DNA from: Blastomyces gilchristii SLH14081
Lineage: Eukaryota > Ascomycota > Eurotiomycetes > Onygenales > Ajellomycetaceae
DNA: 64,000 nt
Direction of reading: 5' to 3'
Assembly: GCF_000003855.2 (NCBI RefSeq)
Contig: NW_003101678.1
Span: forward strand, 2,359,134-2,423,133
Each line of letters opens with the position of its first letter. Position 1 is the first letter of the stretch. The position numbers and the translations under genes are program-made. Positions 49,290-60,651 of the stretch are shown one piece after another. The notes beneath the pieces were generated by a model. The model saw only the letters and a list, made by a program, of their open reading frames with translations, did no database searches and was not told where the DNA came from.

Positions 49290-50732
49290 GGGCCGGATGG
49301 TATCTCGCGTGCGTGTCGTAAATTTAGTGGAGCTTTGCAGATGAGCAAGGTTCCATTCATATTCTCTTGTGTTCTTATACTATGTATTTTATCTATCCCT
49401 CTATTTCCTTTTTAACACGCACATATCTCTGCTTTTGCACCCCTCTCTTCTCCCGCTCACATCTATTGTATATACTTCATCCACCGATAGCCAACGATCT
49501 ACATGTTCATAGTCACTTCTAGCATGATTATCTTAATATCACAATATCAGTTGTAAAACATGTCTACCTAATCTACGCCGGCTCCTCACACCCTTCAAGA
49601 TATTCACATCCTGGCATCAAACATCCAAGCTTGACTCCCTGCAAGACTCAAAAATTACCATAGAAAAACTCGGGGGGAAAAAAAAAAGGAAAAATCACAA
49701 ACAAATATCATACCTTAATTTTTGTCTCCATGTTGCTTCCATATGGTGGCAGGTATTATATATTCCTACACAGCAATATTGAAACGGCGAGTTACACAGC
49801 AGCATCAAAGAATAGGGAGTTAAGCAGACAGCAAATAAAATGAAAGCGGTACTCCGTACACGGTAAGAAAGACGCGAACCACCGAACTAGAGATCAAAGA
49901 AATGACATTTCCTTATTTTCCCCACTGTTCTGCATACTTATGTGGATGGACAAGGAAGTAATATCATGGCTCTGTTATAAAGATACAGTACAAGCCGAAG
50001 AATGGCAACGTAAGAAGATAAGAGCAGAGAACAGAGGGAATGGTATAACACATCTTGAGATGTTAAGGAGTTTTTCAATTAAGACAAAGTCAGATACTGC
50101 AGTAGAAAAACAGACAGGATAAAAAATGGATTGCTGTTGTTGCTGAGGCGAAAGGAGAGACTCAGCGCCGACCAAAAAAGAGAACGCCTGAATGCAGAAG
50201 AGAAACATGAAACAGAGTTGGGTATTTGCTAGCTCATTTCCTGTAAATGATAAATAAAAGGGTCCAAAATCAGAGCCAAACAAGGATTATAAATTCAGCT
50301 GTCATGTAGCAGGAAGCTTGCAGAATATGGCCAGCACGATATAACTGATCAAACAAGAGTTACAGGAAATATAAAGATGCATCAGCAAACAAGAAAGAAA
50401 AAGGAGTGAAGATTTCATCAAATCTCATGTTTCAATCCCTCTGCATCTTCTTTTCAAAAAGATGAGACATGATATGAAAATAGATTCTCAGAACAAATTT
50501 GAACAGTGCAAACAACAATATCATCCATCCAATCATCAGACATCACATCATTAAACCAAATCCCAAAAATCCCAAGACATAAACTGCACACACAAGCCCT
50601 CCTGGTATTTATAACAAAAGCAAATTCCTAACTCCAAACCACCATTATTCACTATATTGTTGTTGCTCAACCACCTCCGCACGCACCCTCACCATCTCAA
50701 CATGCCCTATCTTACCCCTGTTCCTCTCCATC
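49290..50732. other. Intergenic region downstream of COX15
   Basis: About 1.4 kb between convergent genes, AT-rich after 49,600. The open frames at 49,940-50,122 and 49,975-50,283 overlap on opposite strands and show no family features, so I leave them out. Confidence 0.55.
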
Positions 50733-52210
50733 CTAGAGTCCTCGCGTCCCCTTCTCCTCATCAGAGCTCTCATCAAGAAACGGGCCCCTCCAAATACGCT
50801 CTCGCCTCTCAACATCGCCTGAATCCCTTTTTCGTTTCCGGGCAGGGGGGTTGGGGGCAGGCGGCCGCGACTGGCGGGTCGTCTGCCTTTTGTCCCCCAT
50901 CCCCTTCCCATGCGGCATGTGGAACGGGCGCCTATGACTAGTCCTAGGACTTCCACGGGGGGTGCCGGCATGTGAGAGACGCGCGTTGTACGCCGTTGCG
51001 GGGTGATCGTTGGGTTCCATGGGGACGAAAAGGGGGGAGCGTGAGTTGATTGGGGGAGAGTTGGTTCGGAGGGGGTAATTGTTGGAGGTGGGAGGGTGGG
51101 TGGCTTGGCTCTGGGAGGAGTTGAAGCTGGCACCTTGGAATAGGTTTATGGCGGTGCTGATGAGGATGTCGATCCGTTCGCGGGATTCAGGTGTCAAATC
51201 GCTGTAATAGAGACCGCCCCTGTCTTTGATCTTGCCTCTCGCGGGCTCACAGGTGATTTCGACAAGGCTCTCGTCATCGCTGGTGTCCTTCCGTGCCTGG
51301 TTGGAAGGGGTGCCACGGGTGTATCGACGGGTGATAGAGCGTGCGCGAGTGCGTTTATTTACCGGCAGTTCATTCGCACCATTGGTGTCTTCAGAGTTAG
51401 TAGCTTGTGGGTCGCTACTGTAGGCGTACATGGGTCGCGAGACTTCCCCTGTCTGTGGATCGTGGTACGGAATATCCAAATCGTTATGTCGAAGGTTTGG
51501 AGGGCGTGGAGGGGGCTCAGGCTCGTCAACCGAATGTATCGAAAGGACCCCACCTTCCTTCTCATTATCGGAGACGACTATGGCATCCCCCACATCGTCG
51601 CTATCGTCAGACGCCGATATACTACCATCCCCGACTTCATCCTCTTCGTTATCACCTCCTTCATCCCCTTGATCCACTTCCTCATCATTTGCAGCATTGG
51701 GATTAAACACCGGCCCCCTAAACACCCTCGTGGCCGTGTGCTGCCCACCGCCCCTATTAACCCAACATGGCGTGCATATCTGGAACCCGCAGGTCGTACA
51801 TCGTCGCAATATCGCCTTGTTATGGTTATTGCATTTGTCACACTTCGCTGTGTGGATGAGAATCTGCTTGAAGTTGGTATGCGGAGCAGCTGTATGTGGA
51901 TAAGAAGCGGGGGCGGAGCAGTATTGTTTAACACTGTTGGCGTTGAGGCTGGCTTTTTAACTACTTCTAACTGTGAAGGGAGGGACAGAGGGGAGACATC
52001 TCTGTCAGGCGTCTTACTTAAGCTAGAGTCCTCGGGGCTGGACGGTGGTGGGGATAGTTTGAGGGATGTGCGCCTGGATGCACGGCGGCTGGATGCATGG
52101 GTTCGTGAGCTCGAATCAACTTGCTGAAAGGATAATTCGCGACGGGAGCGGGATGGAGGGGGCTTCGATGAAAATTTTCTCAAGATGGATGAGTAGTTCT
52201 TTGCTTCCAT
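50733..52210 (-). CDS. ZZ-like Cys-rich protein of unknown function
   Basis: The start at 52,210 reads MEAKNYSSILRKFSSKPPPS, and the first exon is Ser/Pro/basic-rich. My best join is exon 52,210-51,965 to exon 51,866-50,733 (intron 98 bp, in frame, CTCAAC branch site), giving 459 residues. Right after the junction is a metal-binding cluster at about residues 91-116: KCDKCNNHNKAILRRC, then TTCGFQICTPCW, i.e. C-x2-C-x10-C-x2-C-x4-C-x2-C. This resembles the first part of a ZZ zinc finger, a protein-binding module. The rest is disordered, with acidic runs (DEEVDQGDEGGDNEEDEVGD) and basic stretches such as NPPARKRKRDSG that could be nuclear signals. Another donor or acceptor is possible. I infer a nuclear or chromatin-related role, with little certainty. 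Confidence 0.7.
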
Positions 52211-54006
52211 GGTGTGATATATCCGAGTGGGTGGACTATAGGTGAGAACTTAATGTGAATATTTCGACTGGATTCCTGTTCTGGCAGTGGAGAGTGATGA
52301 TGGGAGACAATAGTGGAAGGCAATAGAGGGAGTCGTTAAAGTTTGCTGGATGTTAAATGAGACAGAGTCATATGCAAGATGATAGGAAATGAGGGCGTGG
52401 TGTGTTGTGAGGAGACAGTTTGTAGATGAATAGGTTTCAAACTGGCAGAGGTCAAAAGGCCCCTGAGTTGACAAGATATCCAAATATTAAAAACAGTTTG
52501 GGAAAAGCAGAACAGCTGCTTGACGATACTTCACTGCTGTCCTGTCGTGAACAATGATGTGGTATGTTCTTTGAGGATGTAGAATGGAGCAAGAGAAAGG
52601 AGAGACGCGAAGGATCTCTTTGATTGAAGGAGGGAATCAAGAATGAGGGTATACGGTAAGACAAGTGGGTAGATTGTGAGTTGGTAAAAGAATAACTCAA
52701 GGATATCGAAATGTTTAGTAGTTCAAATACTATCCCGCAATCTTTTTAATGCTGCTGAATGTCCAAAGATGCCTGGGGTAAATGTAGCAGCGAAAACAGA
52801 CACACACTCTCTCCACGAGAAGAGCCTTCCTTAGTATAGGATTCAAGTGTAGACGATAAAGACAACGACAGAGACAAATGGAGAAAGGGCCTAAAAAATA
52901 TTATCTCACGCTCCCAGTTAATCAAGGCGAAAACGCAGAAATGATTCTTGACGTCGCCAACTGAGGAGGTATCTTAGAGGAGCGGTTGGATGGGCCTATG
53001 TGGATGAAACAGGGTCAACAGAGGTAAGGATAGGTAAGGGGTGATAGAATACATAAAGAATCGCGATATTAATGCACGTATGAGAGAGGAAGCAGCCCCA
53101 CTGGCAAGAGAAGAGCAGCTTAAATAGAGCGCAAAGGTCATATTCACGCATATTGTTCTATGCCATCTTGACCGCAGTGGGGAAGTTTCCAGGCTGTTAA
53201 TTTGCTGTGGCCATCTGGTGAAATAAATTTTGTCCTGTGGGAGTGAAAATGGCAGTCTCAGTAGTCATATATATATTCCCCGTGTCAAGAAAGACATAGG
53301 AAATGTAAAGATGACGAAATATACGGTGACTATATGAGGGGTGGGACTAGGGGCGGCCATATTAGAGAGAGTTATAGATTGTTCACTCACTGACTGGTGG
53401 GGATTGGGCTGTTTTCATTGATCTTGTGGCCATGTTGAGGGACAAACGGAAACCGAGAGGCAAAGGGAAAAAAGAAGGGGAAAATTAAAAATTAAAATAA
53501 ATAAAATAAAAATAAAATAAAATAAAATAAAAAAGGCGACAGAATAGAAGAAGTATAAGAGAAAAGAGCTCCCTTATTTATTCCCTTTGATTTCCGTTTG
53601 CCTTGGGGTTGATTCCTTTTGTTTTTGGTCACGGATGCAATAGAACAACGGCGAGTTCCATGTGGAAGAAAGCGGGTTGGGGACGGCAGATTCTTTCATT
53701 GAAGGAAAGGAAAATAGAAAACAAAAAATAAATAAATAAATACTCATCGCCTCATTTTTGATATATGTATGCCTGTCACGTAATATAGGAACTGGACTCA
53801 AAGGGGGGAAACATGGCACGTAAATATTGAGTAAGATACTCCTTAGCATTCCTTAGAATTTCAGCAATAGAAATAAATGATATCCCAGGCCCACGACAAG
53901 GGAAACTATTGAATGACTGACTTCTAGTTTTTAACATCGTTTCGTAACCACTCCCATATCCAGATAGTCATCACTCATGAAATTGACACAATGCTTTACT
54001 AAACAT
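52211..54006. other. Large intergenic region, no gene seen
   Basis: About 1.8 kb. It contains an AAATA/AAAATAA repeat at about 53,485-53,533 and a few random open frames. Being upstream of the Cys-rich gene and downstream of KRS1, it likely includes a long 5' leader or promoter. No tRNA or family signature was found. Confidence 0.5.
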
Positions 54007-55997
54007 TTATTTGTGTGCTGATGTAAACCAAAGTCAGTATTCATGAAATATTTAAAGTGCAGGGAAAAGGGGACTCTGCTTGGACTTACGAATTCCCTCC
54101 ACTGGCAATGGTTCAATACCAGCAACCTCAGCCGCCAACTTCTCCCCCTTTGCACCTGTATGCTTCTCCTCCTTCATGAACGGGAACGCCAGCACCTCCT
54201 TGATACTATAATTATCAGTCAGGAACATGACAAGTCGATCAATACCCATTCCCCAGCCGCCAGTGGGCGGGAGGCCGTATTCCAAACTCGTGCAGAAGTT
54301 CTCATCGATCATCTGCGCCTCGTCGTCGCCCTGGGCCTTCTGGGAGGCTTGTTCTTCAAACCGCAGACGCTGGTCAAAGGGGTCGTTCAACTCCGTGTAC
54401 GCATTGACGATTTCCTTCTTGCACACGAAGGCTTCAAAGCGCTCGCACAGCCCGACGTGGTCGCGATGGTACTTCGCGAGTGGGGACATCATCTGCGGAT
54501 GGCCCGTGATGAAGGTCGGGTTGATGCAGGTCTCTTCGATGAACTCGCCGACAAGCTTGTCGAGCATGCGCGCGTTTGTTTCAGGCGGCGTGCATTCGAC
54601 ATTGACCTTCTTCAGGACCTTCTTGAGGAACGCGTTTGTCTCCATGGTATGCAGCTGATCTCCGGGTGGGAACTTCTCACCCGTGGCTTCTTCAAGGGCG
54701 GGGATCATTTCAATTCTCTTCCAGGGAGCTTTCCAGTTGATCTTGTACTCCTCACCCGTCTGGGTATGGAAGGTAGTCTCGTAGCCACCGGTGATGTGCT
54801 TCACGAGCCCAGAAACTAGCTCCTCGGTCACGTTCATGATATCGTAGACATCCGCGTATGCCCAGTAAAACTCACAAGTGGTAAATTCTGGGTTATGAGT
54901 GAGATCAATGCCTTCGTTCCGAAATTGGCGACCCAGCTCATAAACGCGCTCCAATCCACCAACAATCAACATCTTGAGATAAAGTTCCGGCGCGATACGC
55001 ATGAACATGTCCATGTTGAGGTCGTTGTGGTGCGTGACAAACGGCTTAGCGGTGGCACCGCCAGCAATAGTGTTCATCATGGGAGTCTCCACTTCGATGA
55101 AGTCGCGCTCATCGAAAAAGCGGCGGATGTACGTGATCATCTTAGATCGGGTGATGAAGACATTCCGCGACTTGTCGTTCATAATCAAGTCCAGATACCG
55201 TTGTCTATAGCGCTGTTCCTGATCTCGAAGTCCGTAATGCTCCGAGGGGATCTGATGTAGACAGGGTGCGAGCAGCACGACCTCCGTGGCGAATATCGAC
55301 AATTCCCCATCCGCGCGGTTCTTCGGAGCAGTGCGGCCTGGAAATCCAACAACGCCAATAATGTCTCCTCTTCTCAGATGCTCATGTTGGTGCTCGAAGG
55401 ATACGTCACCCGTCACGTTCTGCGCTTGGCATGCGACTTGGATCTTGACCCCTTCAGCACGAACGTCGTAGAAAATCAATTTGGCACCTGCCGCCCGCTT
55501 GGTATAGATCCGTCCTGCGATGCGCAGTTCTTTGTCCTTGACTTGCTCACCCTTCTGCAGTGACTCGTACTGCTTAATGACCTCTCGTACATCATCCGTG
55601 ACCTGGAACTTGTGTGGGTATGGGTTGGGGCTCTTCGTCTGTCGGAGTTTATTCACTCGTCCACTTCGGATCTCGAAGTATTGCTATATAATACATATAA
55701 AAGAAATGGTTAGTACTTAATGAATTAATTCTACTCCTTGACACAAATTCATGATTCCTATAGAAAACTCACGTTGGGCGTCAGATTGCTCTCCTCCTCC
55801 TCAGCACTAGCCTTCTTCTCTGGCTTGGGCGGTGCGGCAGCGGCCTTCTTCTCCTTTTCCGCCTCCTTAGCCCGATGCTTCTGTCTCTTCTTCAATTCCG
55901 ACTTAGACACACGCTCGCCGGTGACTTCGTCAAGGTGCAGGTTGGCGAGGTTGTCGGCGGCGGCATCAGCGTCCGGCCCTTGGTCTGGTCCAGCCAT
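54007..55997 (-). CDS. KRS1: Lysyl-tRNA synthetase, cytosolic
   Basis: This class II synthetase charges tRNA-Lys in the cytosol. Three exons (55,997-55,773, 55,683-54,090, 54,017-54,007) give 609 residues with every junction in frame. The last exon is only 11 nt and supplies the end IPHK, stop; without splicing the frame would run on to [12 protein letters not shown]. The N terminus has a Lys-rich eukaryotic extension ([16 protein letters not shown]), then an OB-fold anticodon-binding domain (about residues 110-230, with [20 protein letters not shown]). Catalytic motifs are [20 protein letters not shown] and [17 protein letters not shown] (motif 1), [20 protein letters not shown] (motif 2) and [20 protein letters not shown] (motif 3). 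No mitochondrial presequence is visible. No lesion was seen. Confidence 0.97.
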
Positions 55998-56576
55998 TGC
56001 TGTTTATTGTTGTTGTGATCGGATCGTGTATGCGTGGGGGGCGAAGGAGGGGCAAGAAGCGGGGAATCACAAATGGTTTATTGTTTTGCAAGATATGTCC
56101 ACGATATTTAGCCGGACGTAGGTATTTGCGACACACCCTAGAATGTGGTCAAAGTTTATGAACTCAATTGATTGCGGTGTTTGGAGAAATACTTTTTTGT
56201 GACAGTGTGTTGGTGGGGTTTCCGGATTGTTGGAGGGGATGATTTGCATGGGGTGAGTCAAGAAAATTTCCGGTCATTGACTTCTAATTTTTTTTTTCTT
56301 TTTTGCTATTATTATTGGAATGTATGAGCACAGTAGACACCCCTCCCCGTTCAGTCATTACAAATTACAAATCTACTACGAAACTCTCAGTCGCAAAGTG
56401 ACTTCCTCAAGTATCAAATATCATTCAGTGCTTTTTTTTTTTTTTTCCAACATGACTCAACCCAACATGAACTAATCGAAACCCAAAGCAAGAAACCCCC
56501 ACTTCATTCCAGCTACAAACATGTGCCTAAAAACATCAAATCTCCGACATCAGTAATTCTCACTAGCAGTGGCCAT
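55998..56576. other. Spacer between KRS1 and dynamin-like gene
   Basis: 579 bp, upstream of KRS1 and downstream of the dynamin-like gene. T runs at 56,288-56,300 and 56,431-56,446. No gene was seen. Confidence 0.55.
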
Positions 56577-59407
56577 TCATGCTTGCCCAGCATGCAACAG
56601 ATCAAAATCGGCTGGACCAGCTGCATCAGCGCTGCCAGCATCCTCCTCAATAGTACTCAATGAACCCATTGCCTTTCTAAGCTTTTCCTCCTCCTTCTTC
56701 AAATCGCGACGGCGCTTTTGGCGTTCGGGGTCTTCGACCATTAGCTCCATGCAGCGTTCGGAAGCTAGGTAAGAGATGTGTATAGTGGTTAGCAACTTAG
56801 TTGACATAGAGGATGTATCGTATCGCCCTATCATTCCTAGTGGAGCTGTAATAGGTTGGATATCTAGATATATACGTCAGTTTACCGTACCGTTATTATC
56901 CAATATTCCAAGTTCCTTTATGATCACTGAATGAAGTTCCCGATCGCATTTGAAGAACAATTTCGTGTGGACGCTCTGGCAGAGCGTGTCCACAAAGCGG
57001 GAGCTAGCAATTTCGTAGTAGGCTCTGGATACCTACATAGAGGTAAAAAGGCGTTAGTTCAGAACGATTACACATATAAGTGATGACAGTTATACCGCCA
57101 TGATTTCAATCTCCTTAGCATACTCGTCCTCCCCCATTTGGGCATCGGAGATTCCGCTCGGGCCGACTCGTCTTCCACCATCCAAAGTATCTCCACTCTC
57201 CAAGAAACGCATCACACGAGACGCCTGCCGTTTCGTTTTGAGGATATCAAGCGCTTCCCTCTGGGCGCTTTGGAAGGCGGCAGTGGCCATCGTGAAAGGC
57301 TTCATCTGCTCAACTTGATAAAATTCATTGGCGGCGCGGAGGTGAGGGTTTTTCAAAGACTCCAGGAAATTTGGAATTATCTTCCTCAACTTTCCATAGA
57401 GTGCCGTGCGCTGGTAAGAGGAAAACACAACGTCCAGTTTACCCATGAGAAAGGCTTCCATCAACTCATAGGTCGCTGTGAGGAACTCTTTCATGGGCTG
57501 CTCCCAATGCATCACGCTGAGCTTGTTCATCTCTTCAACAGCATAGGGATTGGCAAGCCCAGGAACGCCAGAGGCATAGGTCTCGCTGCTAATTTCCCGA
57601 ATCTCTTCCAGGGTGAATACTTTCACAGGGCCTATGATTTCAGATCAGCAATGGTATGATTAACAGATGAAAATTATTAAAGTTGGTTTCATAGATAAAT
57701 GCTAACCTTTAAATCTACCGAAGTGTTCAGTGGAATACAGATTTTGACTGGCCTTGGGGTGTTATGCGTTATTGGCGATTTCATCTGTCTCTTGACACCC
57801 CCATCAGGCTCCACCGTGCCTACCTTACGTTTGTTAGGAGACGGACGACTTTCAGTAATCTCACAATCTCCCTCGTCGTCGTCACATGCCGCCCTGCCTA
57901 CTGGATTCGAGGTTGGCTGCTTAGTAGTGAAGTTTTCTACCACAGCAAACGTTCTCATTGTCGGCCTAGTGACCAACAAGCTATGTTGGAAGTCGGCAGC
58001 AATCTTCATCCACTGTTTCTGGAGGGAGTAATCCGAGCCTAGCGACGTGCCATTCATATGTGCATGCATGGCATTATTCAATTCGTTCAATTTATCAGAC
58101 AAAATAAATTGAATATTGGCAGAAGGGGGATCAGGAAGAGTCGTCAGCTCCTTTTTGACTTCTTGCGCTCGAGCTTGGAGTTGTTGCATAATCCCAGGTA
58201 AACTGAGCTCAATCTGCTGTTTCAGAAGCTTTGAGAGTGCCATTTGCAAGTTCCGCGTGCCGAATCTATCGCTATACTCAACCAGCTCATTTCTCCACGG
58301 TCCAGAGCTGAAAAACTCTTCTTCCTCCTCACGAGCTTGGCTGTGTTCGACTTGCGGGTTTGGGTTGTTGCGAACAACATAGTAGCTATGACCGACGGTG
58401 AACTTTTCACCACGGAGGATCTCCTTCCATTGGTCATACCCTTCCCCATAGCCTATGCGATCTGGCTTTGTAAGAACACCCAATGTCCTAGATGTTGCTC
58501 CAACCTCTCTGATGATCCTTGCAGCGCTGGAATTGGTGGCATCATCGGTCATAGGGAGGGTCAGGAGCACAATGCAGCTACTTGTCGAGATATATTGCTT
58601 CACAAGATTTTCAACAAGGGTCACCAAGTATTTCTCTGTATCGATTTCTGCAACATTGATGACTCCTGGTAAGTCATAGAAAGAGAGGTTAGGGAAGCGG
58701 GGTGCAGAAATATCCAGACGCACAACATTCGGGGAGAATTTGACTTGAGTGGTTTCATCTGTTCCCAAATTATTGCCTGGGATGTAGTCCTCATGAGACG
58801 CTGACGGATTAAGGGTAGCGCATTGCGCCCATTTCAGGGCATCTTGCACACCAGCTTTGTCCGTTATTGTCACGAAGGGAATCATCTCGGGGTCCTGGTC
58901 AACCCAGGGCCCTAAACCTTTACCTCTCCCACCACGGTTAGCCAACTGAGTGCTATAGATGTACTTCTTCATTAGGAAGATTTTGCAAGTCCATGGTGCA
59001 TCCGGTTCACAGTCTGAGAGGTTGATCTCTAGGGGACAACGAGTACAACAGCCAGCACTCCTGGGAACCTTGATCTCACTCATTCCTTCAATGAGTGAAC
59101 TTTTACCCGTGCTCTGATCTCCCACAACACAGATTTTTGGAAGGGGTAGCTTATGATTTTCGATTCCCAAGTGGCGCAAGTCCTGGATTTTCTTGACTAA
59201 AGCTTTCATCGTCCTTGAAATCATATCAATGGAGTCATTTTCCTCCACGATCAGCGGAGTACTCTCAGCAACTGTCTCTATACGTATGTAGGTCGTTAGA
59301 ATATCATATATACAACACAGGAAGATATGGAAGAGGGTACCAGGAGAATCCGAAACAGGGTGGCTCCCAAGAGAAATACGGTGCTGAACCATGCTGGCGT
59401 AGTGCAC
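56577..59407 (-). CDS. Dynamin-family GTPase (Mx/Vps1-like)
   Basis: Large self-assembling GTPase that remodels membranes. Exons: 59,407-57,739, 57,631-57,096, 57,032-56,891 and 56,764-56,577, about 844 residues, in frame. G domain: GDQSTGKSSLIEGM (G1 P-loop, about residue 96), DLPGVINV (G3) and LTKPDRIGYG (G4). The middle/stalk region follows. A C-terminal GTPase effector domain reads SRAYYEIASSRFVDTLCQSV, then DRELHSVIIKELGIL and RCMELMVEDPERQKRRRDLK. No PH domain is seen, as in many fungal members. A Pro/basic insert (SPNKRKVGTVEPDGGVKRQM) lies before the second exon. The first intron donor (GTATTC) is chosen because it is the only one that closes in frame; PVKIC and PVKVF on the two sides look alike, so this join is uncertain. 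The start is also uncertain: IETVAESTPLIVEENDS may be the real beginning of the conserved part after an upstream intron. Its role (organelle division, trafficking or defence) cannot be told. Confidence 0.9.
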
Positions 59408-60162
59408 AGAGTTGTAAATAAAAGAGAAGGAAACGGCAGATATCCAGCACGCAAGACAAAATGATTTGAAATGGGAACCTCGAGGCCACGAAGCTAGTTC
59501 GGGGAAGCTCTTGGGTTGGCTTGTTTTGGAGGAATTTTCGAGGAAACGAAGTAGAAAGACAAACTAGAAGAGACAAAGTAAAAGTAGGGAAAAGAACGAA
59601 CGGTTCTGATACTGCGATTCTACTTGTCCTATCTCCAATCTATAAGATAGTCAATAGGAGATAGAGAAGGTTCCTTTGAGATGAAAAGGATATGAGTAGA
59701 AGAGAGGGGAAGTTAGGGAGAAGGTTTTCCTTTATAGCAACACTTCACAGGACAGTAACAGAGAGTGATGCCAACCGCCATTGGTCAGTGTTATTGTTGA
59801 ATAAAGCTGTAAAGAAATACAATACAGTGGTAGCCCAAAGTGTTGTGTTGAGCGGCTCACTTTGCGGATGTCTTCACAGCTCATTGTTATGCAGGGGACT
59901 GACTCCTTTACAGGCACAAACAAGCCGTACCTGGGGAAGAGTAGATCCCAGAATATATTTGACATAATTACAGATCATGTATATAGAGTGGGTTTCTTCC
60001 TCTACAACGAAGCATCAAAAGAGCTGGAAATATCTGTGATATGTAGCTCCCAATTGTATACACATCAGAAAGGGGGAAGTTGAGGTTGAGGGTCCAAAGG
60101 TTGCCAAACTGCGACTGTTTGGATCACGGGATTTCTTTCTGGTTATTTATGGAGTCGAGTGA

Positions 60163-60210
60163 GTTAAATAGTTAACTTAAATAACTAGTTGACTTAGTTA
60201 ACTATTTAAC
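60163..60210. repeat. 15-bp perfect inverted repeat rich in GTTAAC
   Basis: GTTAAATAGTTAACT (60,163-60,177) and AGTTAACTATTTAAC (60,196-60,210) flank an 18-nt loop. GTTAAC-like units recur within and around it. It could be a cruciform or a regulator site. Confidence 0.85.
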
Positions 60211-60559
60211 TAGCGGGGGAGACAACAACAAATCCCAAAGATGGGCAACTCTCAAACCTCACCGCCCAATATCGATTCGTGTAACTATTTATTTACCAGT
60301 ACAAAGAAAACGAGAATTACAGCTAGCAGTGCCAGCTCTTCAAATACAATATTTAATACCATTATTAGCGATTTCCTCTGGTTTATACAACTTGTGCCTG
60401 AATTCTTCTTGTTGTGTACTCCGAACCCCCGCCTCCAAAGTGTCCTCCACCGTATGTGTGTGTAGCTTCCTCTGGACTTTATCTTCAACTGCTTCTCTTG
60501 TCGCCATCGCGCCTTATTTAACCCCGACTAACCAAAGCCTTGCACATCTTCATACAAAG

Positions 60560-60580
60560 CCCCCCCCCCCCCCCCCCCCC
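60560..60580. repeat. Poly(C) tract of 21 bases
   Basis: An uninterrupted run of C about 70 bp upstream of the GMPPA-like start codon. Its length may vary between strains or be misread by sequencers. Confidence 0.9.
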
Positions 60581-60651
60581 GCCCTCGAGAATCCATTTAC
60601 GGCCTCGAGAACTTACCATCCATGCTCCAAATCCCCATCAGGGAATCCGAT

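Larger units (their letters stand above)
59408..60651. other. Intergenic region between dynamin-like gene and GMPPA-like gene
   Basis: About 1.2 kb, divergent, with no supported gene. It contains a 15-bp perfect inverted repeat (60,163-60,210) and a run of 21 C residues (60,560-60,580), both listed separately. Confidence 0.55.

Noticed and set aside
49940..50283. Opposed open frames downstream of COX15
   Set aside because: They overlap on opposite strands in AT-rich spacer and have no family features.
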